64,000 bases of DNA from DASUNP01 sp035249305. Its GTDB lineage: Bacteria; Acidobacteriota; Blastocatellia; UBA7656. The stretch is from contig DATFGQ010000097.1 of the NCBI GenBank assembly GCA_035249305.1, positions 124,001 through 188,000 of the forward strand. Direction: 5' to 3'. Under the pieces are notes generated by a model. That model was given only the letters and a program-made list of their open reading frames with translations, was not told the origin of the DNA and ran no database searches. Position 1 is the first letter of the stretch; each line of letters begins with the position of its first letter. Position numbers and translations under genes: made by a program. Positions 1-9,300 of the stretch are shown here, piece after piece.

Positions 1-658
1 TCGCCTCCGTGTAGATCTGCATGGCGGGCTCGCCGTCCTCTACGACTGCGAGTGGGCCGGGCGGCGCCGATTCGAGCGCGATTATCTTTATGCCGCGCTC
101 GCGACACAGATCGAAGGCTTCCGAGCGAGGCAGGTCCGTGGCGATGGGGAAGCGCAGCGCCGAGCCCATCGAGGCGCGCAGGGCTTTGTGGTTGAACGGG
201 TCTACGGTGAAGCGCGTTGTGATGAGCCCCGTCGCGCCGGCGGCTTCGGCGGTGCGGATGATGGTGCCGAGGTTGCCGGGGTCCTGCAACTCGTCGGCGA
301 TGACGATGAGCTGTGGCGGGCGGGCCATCACGTCTTTGATCTCGAAGTGCGGGCGGCTCACTATCGCCGCGACGCCTTGCGGGCTTTCCGTGTCGGCTAT
401 CGCGTCCATGACCTGTTTAGAGACGTGCGCGCCGCGACAAGGGATCTGTTGCAGCCGGTCGAGCAGCGCCAGCCCGCGCTCCGTCGTTTCAAGCTGCGGG
501 CTGAAGGCTACGGTCTCGATATGCGCGCCCGCCCGTATCGCGTCTTCGATCAACCGCACGCCTTCCAGAAAGACATGGTGGCGCTCGCCTCCCGCGCGGA
601 TGAAGCGGAAGCGTTTGACGAGCGGGTTCTGTCGGCTAGTGATCTTTTCTACCAGCAT
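1..658 (-). CDS. TrmH/SpoU-family RNA 2'-O-methyltransferase (C-terminus cut by window edge)
   Basis: Reading the minus strand from the ATG at 658 gives an open frame of about 219 codons that leaves the window without a stop. The first ~105 residues fit the SpoU substrate-binding domain (starts MLVEKITSRQNPLVKRFR). They are followed by the start of the SPOUT trefoil-knot methyltransferase domain, with LQDPGNLGTIIRTAEAAGA, the motif 1 signature of TrmH enzymes, and then ASMGSALRFPIA. The family transfers methyl from S-adenosylmethionine to a ribose 2'-OH in tRNA or 23S rRNA; which RNA is modified here cannot be told. The last SPOUT motifs lie beyond base 1. The long plus-strand frames over this region are antisense shadows. 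No partner gene is visible; modA next door is divergent. Confidence 0.93.
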   Translation of the reverse strand, partial: MLVEKITSRQNPLVKRFRFIRAGGERHHVFLEGVRLIEDAIRAGAHIETVAFSPQLETTERGLALLDRLQQIPCRGAHVSKQVMDAIADTESPQGVAAIVSRPHFEIKDVMARPPQLIVIADELQDPGNLGTIIRTAEAAGATGLITTRFTVDPFNHKALRASMGSALRFPIATDLPRSEAFDLCRERGIKIIALESAPPGPLAVVEDGEPAMQIYTEA

Positions 659-763
659 AATTGACCAGAGAATATAGCAAGCATCGAAGGATATTGACAG
701 GCATGTACAAGAAAGGCCGCGTCGGATATTATCACTGCTCTCGATCACACGAGCGGAGAACGT

Positions 764-1558
764 ATGGCTCTTTTGTCAACACGCCTTCAAGCCCTGATCG
801 TTATCGTCGCAATGCTAACACTCTCCGGCTGCTCGCCGGGCGACCCTTCGAAAGATCGGAAAGGCGAAAGCGAGATAATAGTCGCCGCCGCCGCCAACCT
901 CACGGACGCCTTTGAAGAGATAGGCCGACAGTTTACCGCCGAGACGGGAGTCCGCGTCACCTACAGCTTCGGCGCGACCGCGGACCTCGCCAGGCAGATA
1001 GAAAACGGCGGCCCCTTCGACGTGTACGCGGCCGCAGATGTCGCGCACGTCGATGAATTGGTCCGAAAAGGGTTCGTTATGGCCGACACGCGCGCCGTCT
1101 ACGCGCGAGGGCGGCTCGTCTTGTGGACGCCGCCCGGAAGCTCGGTCGGGATCAGCCGAGTCGAAGAGCTGAAGCGCGCGGACGTGAAGCTGATCGCGAT
1201 AGCCAAGCCCGAGGTCGCGCCTTACGGGCGGGCGGCGGTCGAATCGTTGAACGCGCTCGGATTGTGGCCGGAGGTCGAACCCCGCGTAGTCTACGCGCAG
1301 AACGTAGCTCAAGCTAAACAGTTTGCCGCGTCGGGCAACGCGGACGTGGCGTTCCTGCCGCGCGCGCTGATGAAGCAGGGTGAGTGGAGATATATCGAAA
1401 TAGACGAGCGGCTGCACCAGCCAATTGACCAGGCGATGGGCGTCGTGACGGCGTCCGTGAGTCAGGACCGCGCGAGGCGCTTCGTCGAATTCGTCTTGAG
1501 CGCGGAAGGTCAAGCCACGCTAGAACGCTTCGGCTACGTGCGCCCGCCCGCACCTTGA
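764..1558 (+). CDS. modA: Molybdate ABC transporter substrate-binding lipoprotein ModA
   Basis: 264 residues. The N-terminus is a lipoprotein signal with lipobox LSGC (Cys23), so the mature protein should be anchored in an envelope membrane. The body matches the ModA/WtpA type II periplasmic binding fold: VAAAANLTDAFEEIGRQF at the mature N-terminus, SFGATADLARQIENGGPFD in the oxyanion-binding region, then AKPEVAPYGRAAVESL and a C-terminal FVEFVLSAEGQATLERFGY, the usual end of this family. Known role: capture of molybdate or tungstate for an ABC importer. No modB or modC gene follows; the next gene is an amino-acid permease about 120 bp away, so the transporter must be elsewhere or the protein works alone. 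The start is the ATG at 764, preceded by GGAG. Confidence 0.92.
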   Translation: MALLSTRLQALIVIVAMLTLSGCSPGDPSKDRKGESEIIVAAAANLTDAFEEIGRQFTAETGVRVTYSFGATADLARQIENGGPFDVYAAADVAHVDELVRKGFVMADTRAVYARGRLVLWTPPGSSVGISRVEELKRADVKLIAIAKPEVAPYGRAAVESLNALGLWPEVEPRVVYAQNVAQAKQFAASGNADVAFLPRALMKQGEWRYIEIDERLHQPIDQAMGVVTASVSQDRARRFVEFVLSAEGQATLERFGYVRPPAP

Positions 1559-1677
1559 CAACACGTCGGGCGAGCGTATGCTATCAAGTAGCCACACAAG
1601 TTGACCCATGGTTAAGAACTTGTCATCGGTAAGATCGCCGCACGGAGCTCTCCAGTCGCCCTGAAACTAAACTCAAG

Positions 1678-3966
1678 ATGGATACGCATAAACCTTCAAA
1701 CCGTGTTCGCGTCGTCGTCGCCACTTCGGTGATGCTCTCGTTCATCTCTTTCTGGCGAGCGGCGGCTATAGTGCTTAACGACCTCGGCTCATCCGCCTTT
1801 TATGCGGGCGGCATAGCCGAGCAGTTCGTGGGCAAAGCGGCGCCCTGGTTCGTACTCGGCGTGATGCTGTTCAGCCTTGCCGTGCGCGCCCTTTACATCG
1901 AATCGTCAGCCATGTTCACGCGCGGCGGCGTTTACCGCGTCGTAAAAGAGGCGATGGGCGGCACGCTCGCGAAGCTGTCGGTTTCGGCCCTGATCTTCGA
2001 CTTCTTGTTGACGGGGCCTATCTCTGGCGTTTCGGCCGGGCTTTATCTGTCGGGGCTCATCAATGAGGTCCTCCCCAGGATAGGCGTGACCTATCAACTG
2101 GATAAGAACTTCACGGCGATGTTTTTCGCCACGGCCGTCGTGGCCTATTTCTGGCGGCGCAATATCAAAGGGATACATGAATCGAGCAGCGACGCGCTGC
2201 GGATAATGTATGTCACATCGGTCATGGTCGTCATTCTGATCGGGTGGGGCTTGCTGACGTTGATAGAGCGCGGCGGGCATCTGCCGCCCGCGCCTACGCC
2301 CGACAACCTGAGCTTCTCCGAGCATGCGCTGGGGTGGCTCAAGCCTTTGCACTGGTTCGTACAGGATGGCGACCGTTACCTTATCACCCCGGACGCCCCG
2401 AGTTTTGTCGGGCTGATTGGCTTGCTGATAGCTTTCGGCCATTCGATCCTCGCGATGAGCGGCGAAGAGACTCTCGCGCAGGTCAACCGCGAGCTCGAAG
2501 CGCCGAAGCTCAAGAACCTCAAGCGCGCCGCCATCACGATCTTCGTCTTCTCGGTCGTCTTCACGACATCGGTTTCGTTCCTGGCGGTCGCGATCATACC
2601 GGACGACGTAAGGCCCGCCTACCTGAACAACTTGATCTCGGGGCTGGCCATGAACTTCGTCGGCCCCGATTACCTGAAGCTGCTCTTTCAAGCGTTCGTC
2701 GTGCTGGTCGGGTTCTTGATGCTGTCGGGCGCGGTCAACACTTCCGTCATCGGGTCGAACGGCGCGCTCAACCGCGTCGCGGAAGACGGCGTGCTGACCG
2801 ACTGGTTCCGCGCGCCGCACAGGAGATTCGGCACGACCTACCGCATCATCACGCTGATCGCCATCCTGCAAGTGGCGACGATAATCGCTTCGCAGGGCGA
2901 CATCTTCATACTGGGCGAAGCCTACGCTTTCGGCGTCATCTGGAGCTTCACGTTCAACGCGCTGTCGACGCTGATACTGCGCTTTCGCAGGCCGGAGGGG
3001 CGCGAGTGGAAAGTGCCTCTCAACCTGCGCCTGGGCAACAAGGAGATCCCGTTTGGCGTCATGACGGTCACGTTCATAATGCTGTCGCTCGCGCTGACGA
3101 ACCTCTTCACCAAGAAGATAGCGACGATCTCCGGCATAACCATCACGATCGTCTTCTTCATGCTCTTCACAATATCGGAGCGTATTAACAGGCGGAAGCT
3201 CGACCTGACCTCGGCGCTGCTCGACAGGTTCCAGTTGCAGCAGAGCGAGACGATCGATCAGGAGGCGATAGGCGCGCGGCCGGGCAACCTGCTGGTCGGC
3301 GTGCGCGACTTCAACACGCTTTCGCACCTGGAACACGTGCTTAAGCAAACCAACACGGAAGAGCAAGACATTGTCGTACTGACCACTCGCTTGATCGCCG
3401 GACCCGACGCGGGCGAGCGTGACCTTTATGACGACAACATCTTCACCGATTACGAGCAGAAGCTATTCACGCGAGTCGTGGCCCTGGCCGAAAAGCATGG
3501 CAAGCCCGTCGACCTCGTAGTGGTCCCGGCCACCAATATTTTCGACGCAGTGGCGCAGACGGCGCTGCGCCTTGATTCTGCCGAGATAGTCGCGGGGCTG
3601 TCGTCGAAGATGACCGCGCAGGAGCAGGCGCGCGAGCTGGGCCGCGCGTGGGAGACCGTCGGCAGTCAGGCCCGCCGCCAGGTGAAGTTCAAGGTCGTAG
3701 ACCCCGACGGCGGGGAGCACGTCGTCTACCTCGGCGCGCACGCGCCGAGCCTGACCGAAGACGACGTAGAGTTGATACACGACATCTGGCTGAAGGTGAG
3801 CAACATCCCGAGCCGCCGCCGCGTGCATCACCGCGACGTGGTGCGCGTCGCCTTGAACCGGCTCAGGCGCGACCTGCGCGGGCAGACCGACGTGATGCTC
3901 GATTTTTATAAGCTCGAACAAGAGGATGAAAAAGGCAGGCCCCGCGCGAAGAACAACAACAAGTGA
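1678..3966 (+). CDS. APC-family amino acid permease with C-terminal cytoplasmic domain
   Basis: 762 residues. Roughly the first 500 form about twelve hydrophobic segments of the APC superfamily (SVMLSFISFWRAAAIVLNDL, GGVYRVVKEAMGG, ILAMSGEETLAQVNRELEAP). The GEETLAQVNRE stretch corresponds to the conserved GFE-like region of APC transporters. Residues ~520-760 are soluble and contain LLVGVRDFNTLSHLEHVLKQ and PVDLVVVPATNIFDAVAQTA, resembling the universal-stress-protein-like tail of some bacterial APC permeases. Inference: inner-membrane importer or exchanger of an amino acid or similar solute, with a regulatory tail. The substrate cannot be read from sequence. Its stop overlaps or closely abuts the yqeY start, so the two are probably cotranscribed. 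Confidence 0.88.
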   Translation: MDTHKPSNRVRVVVATSVMLSFISFWRAAAIVLNDLGSSAFYAGGIAEQFVGKAAPWFVLGVMLFSLAVRALYIESSAMFTRGGVYRVVKEAMGGTLAKLSVSALIFDFLLTGPISGVSAGLYLSGLINEVLPRIGVTYQLDKNFTAMFFATAVVAYFWRRNIKGIHESSSDALRIMYVTSVMVVILIGWGLLTLIERGGHLPPAPTPDNLSFSEHALGWLKPLHWFVQDGDRYLITPDAPSFVGLIGLLIAFGHSILAMSGEETLAQVNRELEAPKLKNLKRAAITIFVFSVVFTTSVSFLAVAIIPDDVRPAYLNNLISGLAMNFVGPDYLKLLFQAFVVLVGFLMLSGAVNTSVIGSNGALNRVAEDGVLTDWFRAPHRRFGTTYRIITLIAILQVATIIASQGDIFILGEAYAFGVIWSFTFNALSTLILRFRRPEGREWKVPLNLRLGNKEIPFGVMTVTFIMLSLALTNLFTKKIATISGITITIVFFMLFTISERINRRKLDLTSALLDRFQLQQSETIDQEAIGARPGNLLVGVRDFNTLSHLEHVLKQTNTEEQDIVVLTTRLIAGPDAGERDLYDDNIFTDYEQKLFTRVVALAEKHGKPVDLVVVPATNIFDAVAQTALRLDSAEIVAGLSSKMTAQEQARELGRAWETVGSQARRQVKFKVVDPDGGEHVVYLGAHAPSLTEDDVELIHDIWLKVSNIPSRRRVHHRDVVRVALNRLRRDLRGQTDVMLDFYKLEQEDEKGRPRAKNNNK

Positions 3967-3983
3967 CCGGAACGGAGTCGGCG

Positions 3984-4445
3984 ATGGCAATAGTAGATGA
4001 CATCAACCGCGACATGACGGCGGCGATGAAGGCTAAAGAGGCCGAGCGATTGAGCGCGCTGCGCATGGTTAAGACCGCGCTCAAGCTGCGCGCGACGGAG
4101 CTGCCCGGCGGGATCGACGACGCTGAAGCCGCGCGCGTGCTGAACACGCTGCTCAAGCAGCGGCGGGACGCGGCCGAGCAGTACCGCGCCGCCGGCCGCG
4201 AAGACCTCGCGCTGAAAGAAGAGAACGAAGCCCGCATCATTCAGACCTACCTGCCGGCCGGCGCAAGCGACGAAGAGATGCTCGCGGCCGTCGACGCGGC
4301 GATAAGCGAAACGGGCGCTGCTTCCATGAAGGACATGGGCGCGGTGATGAAGGCGGCGCGTGCGAAGCTCGAAGGCAAGACCCTCGACGGCAAAGCCCTG
4401 AGCGATCTAGTCAAGGCGAGGTTGTCCGAGGTCGGCAGCCGGTAG
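3984..4445 (+). CDS. yqeY: GatB/YqeY-domain protein
   Basis: 153 residues covering the whole YqeY fold: DDINRDMTAAMKAKEAERLS at the N-terminus, LKQRRDAAEQYRAAGREDLA in the middle, and the YLP..(S/A) stretch in TYLPAGASDEEM, ending with GKALSDLVKARL. The family shares a helical domain with the tail of the GatB amidotransferase subunit; its role in tRNA-dependent amidation is assumed rather than shown. I chose the ATG at 3984 because GGAG sits 8 bases upstream and translation begins with the usual MAIVDDIN. A GTG at 3963 overlapping the permease stop would add seven residues. It lies directly after the APC permease, and a repeat cassette follows 23 bp after the stop. Confidence 0.9.
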   Translation: MAIVDDINRDMTAAMKAKEAERLSALRMVKTALKLRATELPGGIDDAEAARVLNTLLKQRRDAAEQYRAAGREDLALKEENEARIIQTYLPAGASDEEMLAAVDAAISETGAASMKDMGAVMKAARAKLEGKTLDGKALSDLVKARLSEVGSR

Positions 4446-4468
4446 CCCGCTCGCCGTGCCGATAATGC

Positions 4469-4755
4469 TAAGAGGGTTTCTGAAAAGTGGTAGTAAAAGC
4501 CCTGAAAGGGCGTAATTCAATAGAGCCTCGAATAGGCGCGATTCAATAAGCCCCGAAAGGGGCGATATTCAATAGCCGAAAGCCCCGTAGGGGCGGCATT
4601 CAATAGCCCGGCGCATCGCGCCGGGTTATGTTCGCACACAACAAGAAGCCCTGAAAGGGCGATATAAGTATCGCGCCCTTTCAGGGCTTTTCATTATTAA
4701 CGATTCATTTCCAGGGGCGGTGCCCCTGGCTATTGAATATGTCCCCTTCGGGGAC
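4469..4755. repeat. Composite palindrome cassette, copy A
   Basis: A dense chain of short perfect hairpins separated by an ATTCAATA linker: GCCCTGAAAGGGC (4499-4511), a GCCTCGAATAGGC unit, GCCCCGAAAGGGGC, GCCCCGTAGGGGC and CCCGGCGCATCGCGCCGGG. Next come a longer inverted pair GCCCTGAAAGGGCGATA / TATCGCGCCCTTTCAGGGC, then CCAGGGGCGGTGCCCCTGG, the linker in reverse (CTATTGAAT) and GTCCCCTTCGGGGAC, ending flush with the dinB stop. The same series recurs at 10786-11115 and, inverted and shorter, at 23961-24155. It opens with TAAGAGGGTTTCTGAAAAGT (4469-4488), also shared with copy B. There is no coding signal; some hairpins may end transcription of the converging genes. Confidence 0.9.
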
Positions 4756-5238
4756 TTACGACTTCAAAGCCGCTTGTATGCGGGCCAGGTGGTGGTAACT
4801 ATGCCGCACGGCATGATCCTCCAGCATGAACTGGCACGTGAGCGGCGCATCAGAGTTAAGCGAGATCGGAGCCGCACGATCAAGCTCCTCGTCGCTCAGA
4901 GCCCGGATTGCGGCAGCGGCCGCCGCGCTGTTGCGATTGAGCAGATTCAGAGCCTCCTCTTTTGTGACCGAGTCGTAATCCCTGGCGTGTTGGGCATTCA
5001 TCTGGTGTACGTCATCCCAGGTCAGGCCCCTCACCGGCTGACCCTGGGCGAGCGTCTGCGCCAGCTCGATCTCCACAGGGTAGAGGCTGGCGACGTGATG
5101 CACGATGACGCCGATCTTGCGCCCGTCCTTCGGGACGCGCGCGCGCCACTCGGCGTCCGTCAGCTCGCCCGCGAAGATGGCGAGCGCGCGGGCTCCCTGT
5201 TCGAGTCGATCGGCAAGGGCGTTAGCACGTAGGCTCAT
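4756..5238 (-). CDS. DinB-family protein
   Basis: 160 residues of the DinB/YfiT four-helix-bundle superfamily. The conserved metal-ligand histidines appear in GVIVHHVASLYPVE and in HAVRHSYHHLARIQA near the C-terminus. The family includes divalent-metal thiol-dependent transferases (bacillithiol or mycothiol S-transferases and related enzymes) and many members of unknown role. The start ATG at 5238 is backed by a full AGGAGG eight bases upstream. The gene stands alone, with its stop touching repeat cassette A. A second DinB paralogue lies at 44098-44619, but the two are only distantly similar. Confidence 0.83.
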   Translation of the reverse strand: MSLRANALADRLEQGARALAIFAGELTDAEWRARVPKDGRKIGVIVHHVASLYPVEIELAQTLAQGQPVRGLTWDDVHQMNAQHARDYDSVTKEEALNLLNRNSAAAAAAIRALSDEELDRAAPISLNSDAPLTCQFMLEDHAVRHSYHHLARIQAALKS

Positions 5239-5330
5239 TGTTCACCTCCTTTGTTCAGCACTAGCAGAACCGCTATGTAAGCAAAACATCTTTCACTTTT
5301 CATGAGTCTTTCCTTTCGCAACATGTTCCT

Positions 5331-5951
5331 TCACGGGAGCGGCGCGCCCGGCAACGCATTCCTCGACGACAGGGCCGCAGGCCCGGCCACGCCGTCGCCG
5401 TCGAATGGGGTGTTAGGGACGGCCGCGGGCGCGAAGCATTCACCCGCGTCGGCAGGGTCGGCAAACCAGAGCACGACATGGTTGAGATCCTTGCGAACGC
5501 GCTGACCGTTGATCGCCTGGCTGACGAATGCCTCTTCGATAATCGCGTTGACCTGCAATGAGCCTCTGCCGCCCGCGTTGGTCGTAAGGTCGCCGAGGTA
5601 TTCAACGGCTCCGAACGGGGCCGCCGGCAGCTCGGTAAGGAAGACCGCAAAGGTAGTGTCAGGCCGAAACCTCTTCGCCGTCAGCGTGAACGTGTCCGTC
5701 CCCGCTTCATCCGCTCTCAGCAGGATAGTGACTTTCGCCCTGGCGTCGGGAAAACAGTTCGCTATCACGTCGGCCGCGGGCACTAGATCAAACTGGATCG
5801 TATTCCCATTGTCGGTCGCCCCGCCATCCTGAGCCCCTACCAGTCCGTACGGTGCAAGCGAAAGCAGCGCAAAGGCCGCGGCGACCACTGCCAGTAACAA
5901 TGATCGCCTCATAAGGGTTGAGTTCGTTTTATAGTCTCTTCGTGTTTCCAT
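5331..5951 (-). CDS. Secreted protein of unknown function
   Basis: 206 residues. After a basic N-terminus comes a signal peptide (MRRSLLLAVVAAAFALLSLA, cleavage near VGAQ). The mature part is a ~160-residue domain rich in beta strands, with TFAVFLTELPAAPFGAVEYL followed by TTNAGGRGSLQV. That pattern recurs in secreted beta-sandwich proteins of soil bacteria, but I cannot name the family. Two cysteines (ANCFPDA and GECFAPA) could form a disulfide. The start at 5951 has GGAG nine bases upstream; the internal Met at 5912 would give a more typical signal peptide. About 55-100 bp upstream is a sequence pair also found before the neighbouring regulator gene (see 6006-6050), which suggests common control. 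Confidence 0.7.
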   Translation of the reverse strand: METRRDYKTNSTLMRRSLLLAVVAAAFALLSLAPYGLVGAQDGGATDNGNTIQFDLVPAADVIANCFPDARAKVTILLRADEAGTDTFTLTAKRFRPDTTFAVFLTELPAAPFGAVEYLGDLTTNAGGRGSLQVNAIIEEAFVSQAINGQRVRKDLNHVVLWFADPADAGECFAPAAVPNTPFDGDGVAGPAALSSRNALPGAPLP

Positions 5952-6005
5952 CGTAATCTCCTTAGCGTTAGTTTCATCAAGCGGGAGGATAGCGCCGGCA
6001 GCCTG

Positions 6006-6050
6006 TGTAAGTCATAAAATCGCCATAAAAGTGCGGTTACATTTCGGTAA
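6006..6050. promoter_or_regulatory. Candidate regulator site 1 (shared motif pair)
   Basis: TGTAAGTCATAAA at 6006-6018 and TTTCGGTAA at 6042-6050. The same two words in the same order and orientation occur at 6290-6302 and 6315-6323. The first pair lies upstream of the secreted-protein gene (start 5951, minus strand), the second upstream of the wHTH regulator (start 6339). The distance between the two words differs by 11 bp, about one helical turn. Inference: binding sites for the adjacent OmpR/CadC-type winged-helix regulator. Confidence 0.45.
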
Positions 6051-6068
6051 TGCGGGCCGGGCCGGACA

Positions 6069-6260
6069 TTACTGTTGCTCCGCGTCGCCGACTTCGGCCA
6101 GCACGCTCGCGATGAAGTCTAGCAACTCGTTGAGGGAGTGAAATCGCGCCGCCCTGTAGGATACGATGTGCTCAACCCTGCCCTCGAACCGCCCGGCCTC
6201 AATATCTGTCTCCGGCCGAAACTTGATGACGAAGGCCCCTGTGTATTGCCATCCGCTCAT
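6069..6260 (-). CDS. Small conserved-looking protein of unknown function
   Basis: About 63 residues from the ATG at 6260 (MSGWQYTGAFVIKFRP). The core, in two parts VIKFRPETDIEAGRFEGRVE and ARFHSLNELLDFIASVL, reads like a small conserved bacterial protein I have met as hypothetical in Acidobacteria and Chloroflexi; no function is known to me. The frame stays open upstream to an ATG at 6356, but that would overlap the divergent regulator gene and cover the shared regulatory motif, so I prefer the shorter form. No strong ribosome-binding site is seen at either start, so the boundary is uncertain. Confidence 0.55.
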   Translation of the reverse strand: MSGWQYTGAFVIKFRPETDIEAGRFEGRVEHIVSYRAARFHSLNELLDFIASVLAEVGDAEQQ

Positions 6261-6289
6261 TATAAGCGGACAATAGTTCAAGCGCGGGT

Positions 6290-6323
6290 TGTAAGTCATA
6301 AACATACCGTGAATTTTCGGTAA
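6290..6323. promoter_or_regulatory. Candidate regulator site 2 (shared motif pair)
   Basis: Second copy of TGTAAGTCATAAA (6290-6302) and TTTCGGTAA (6315-6323), ending 15 bp before the start codon of the wHTH-AAA-TPR regulator. Its position suggests autoregulation. See the copy at 6006-6050. Confidence 0.45.
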
Positions 6324-6338
6324 CTTTTGGAGAGCGAA

Positions 6339-9300
6339 ATGGGGGACGAAAATCACATGACGTTCGATCCCTTATGCCTTGACCTGGCCAACGAGTGCCT
6401 TTGGCGAGGCTCACAGGCAATAAAGCTCAGGCCGAAAGTCTTCGCGGTGCTCAACTATCTTTTCAAGCGGCCGGGCCAGCTCGTCACCAAAGAGGACCTT
6501 CTCAGCGCCGTGTGGCCCGAGACGTTCGTCGGCGACACCGTACTGAAAGTTACGATCCGTCAACTCCGCGAGGCCCTCGGCGACGACCCGAAGTCTCCTC
6601 GCTTCATCGAGACCGCGCACCGCCGAGGTTACCGCTTCATAGGCATGCTCGATGAGTGCGGGCAGACGCAGGCAGGAGAGAAGGGGGTCGGCAGCGCCGC
6701 CGCCGCTTTGCATCCGTCGCCGCGCGCCGCGGATTCACTTCATTGGGTCGTCGGACGCGACGAAGCGCTGTCGCGTATGCGAAGCCGGCTTGAGAAGATG
6801 CTCGGCGGAGAACGTCAGACACTATTCGTCACGGGAGAGGCGGGCATCGGCAAGACCGCCCTGGTCGACACGTTCGCGCGGAGCGTAGCCGCCGATCGGA
6901 GCATACGGATAGGTCGAGGGCAATGTCTGGAGCAGTACGGGACGAGCGAGGCTTACATGCCGGTCCTCGAAGCCATCGGGCGGTTGTGCCGAGAGCATGC
7001 GCAGTTCGTAGATGTGCTGCGCGCTCACGCGCCGATGTGGCTGTTGCAATTGCCTTCTCTGGTGAGCGCTTCAGATCGCGAGCTGCTGAGTCGAGAGGTC
7101 TTCGGGGCGACGCGCGAGCGAATGCTCCGAGAGATGGGTGAGGCTTTGGAGGCGCTGACGGCGGACCTGCCGCTCGTGCTCATATTGGAAGACCTTCACT
7201 GGAGCGATTACTCGACGCTGGACCTGATCTCTTACCTGGCAAGGCAGCGCGAGTCGGCGCGGCTCATGTTGATCGGGACCTTTCGCATAGCGGAGTTGAT
7301 CGTCAGCGGGCATCCACTCAGGGCGGTCAAGCGAGAGCTGCTCGCCAAGCGGCAATGTGAAGAGATGCCGCTTGAGGATCTCGGCGAAGAAGCCGTCGCC
7401 AGGTATCTGTCCGTCAGGTTTCCCACCAATCAATTCCCGGCAAAGCTTCCGGGGCTGATCCGCGAACGGACGGAGGGGAACCCTCTGTTTATGGTCAACG
7501 CGGTCGACTACCTTGTGGCGGAGGGATTGATCGGCGAGCAGAAGGAGGGCTGGGAGTTAGCTGTAGAGATCGAGAAGGTTGAAGTGGGTGTGCCCGACAG
7601 CATCAAGCAGATGATCGACAAGCAGCTCGATCTTCTCGACGCGGGTGAGCAGCGAGCGCTTGAGGCCGCGAGCGTGGCGGGGGCGGAGTTCTCGACGCTC
7701 GCGCTGGTGACCGGGCCGGGAGGGGATCGAGCGCCGATCGAAGCGCAGTGCGACGAGCTGGCTCGGCGGCGTCAGTTTATTCAGGATCGCGGCGTTTACG
7801 AGCTGCCGGATGGGGAGGTTGTGACGCGGTACGGTTTCATACACGCCTTGTACCGCAACGTGCTGTATGAACGGGTGCCGGCGTCGCGGCGCGTCCAACT
7901 CCACCGCCGAATAGGGGAGCAGTGGGAAGCGCTCTACGGCGAGCGCGCCAAGGAGATCGCGGCGGAGCTTGCGATGCATTTTGAGCGAGGGGCGAACTAT
8001 AAGCGGGCCGTTAAATATCTTCAGCAGGCCGCCGATAATGCCATCCACCGATTCGCCTATCGTGAGGCGGTCGGGCTGGCGCGGCGAGGGCTGGAGTTGC
8101 TCGGGAGGCTGCCGGAGTCTCCGGAACGCGCCGAGCAAGAGCTCTGTCTGCAACTGACTCTTGGCGTGCCGTTGATAGCGACCGAGGGCTATGCGGCCCC
8201 GGACGTAGGCAGCGCGTATCTGAGAGCCCGTGAACTGTGTCAGCAGTTAGGCGAGACGCCGGATGTGTCCGAGGTCCTCTGGGGGCTCTGGACCTTTTAT
8301 ACGTTGAGGGCGGAGTTCGCGACGGCCCGCGAGATCGCGGAGGAGTTTCTGCGCCTGGCCGAGCGACTCCCGTACCCCGGCCTCGCGATGCGAGGCCACT
8401 GGGCGATAGAGATCACCTTCACGCATCTGGGCGAGTTCGCTCTGGCCTTGGAGCACTTTGAGAAAGCGCTATTGCTATATGACCCCACGCGACATCTCGA
8501 TGACGGATTCCTCTATGCGCTGAACCCTGGAGTCGCGATGCCGTGCTTTGCCGCCTGGGCGCTCTGGTTTCTCGGCCGGCCCGATCAGGCATGCGTCAGG
8601 ATGGAGGAAGCGCAGGCCGCGGCCCTCAAGTTAAGCGAGCCCATCTGTCTTGCGCACGCCCACCTATTTGCCGCGACTCTTTATCAGCTCCGACGCGAAG
8701 AGCTGAAGGCGCAAGAGAGCGCCGAGGCGGCCCTGGCCGTCTCCGGCGAGCATGGGCTGGTGATGTATCAGGCGATGGCGACGATCATGCGGGGCTGGGC
8801 GTTGCTCAAGCAAGGTCGGCAGGAAGAGGCGATCAAACAGATGCGCCAGGGGCTTGCTGATCTTCAAACAACAGGCACTGAACTGGTTCGCCCTCACTTC
8901 TTGGGTTTGCTGGCCGAGGCATTGGGCGATGCCCGCCAGACAGAAGAGGGGCTCCGCCTGCTGGATGAGGCGCTGGCGGCGGTCCGTCACAATGGGGAAG
9001 GGTATTACGAAGCGGAGCTACATCGCATCAAAGGTGAAGTCTTGCTTATTCAAGCAACAGGTCGAGGCGTTTGGCGAGCCGCCAAGGGCGGAAAAGCCGT
9101 GGTCAGGCCCGACCCTCCCACGGTCGCCCGCGCCGAGGACTGTTTTAATCAGTCCGTCAAGATCGCCCGACAGCAGAGAGCGAAGTCCTGGGAACTGCGC
9201 GCGGTGACCAGCCTGGCCCGCCTCTATCAAAAACAGGGAAAGCAGGTGGAAGCGCGCGATCTCCTCGCGCAAGTCTACGACAGTTTCACCGAGGGGTTCG

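Noticed and set aside
21..677. Long plus-strand open frame at the left edge
   Set aside because: It is antisense to a clear TrmH-type methyltransferase on the minus strand; the minus frame has the family motifs and the plus frame has none.
694..732. Sigma-70 promoter before modA (TTGACA and TATTAT)
   Set aside because: The spacer is 27 bp, far too long for a normal promoter.
4499..4755. CRISPR-like array of short repeats
   Set aside because: Units are different palindromes separated by a constant linker, not identical repeats with unique spacers, and there are no cas genes.
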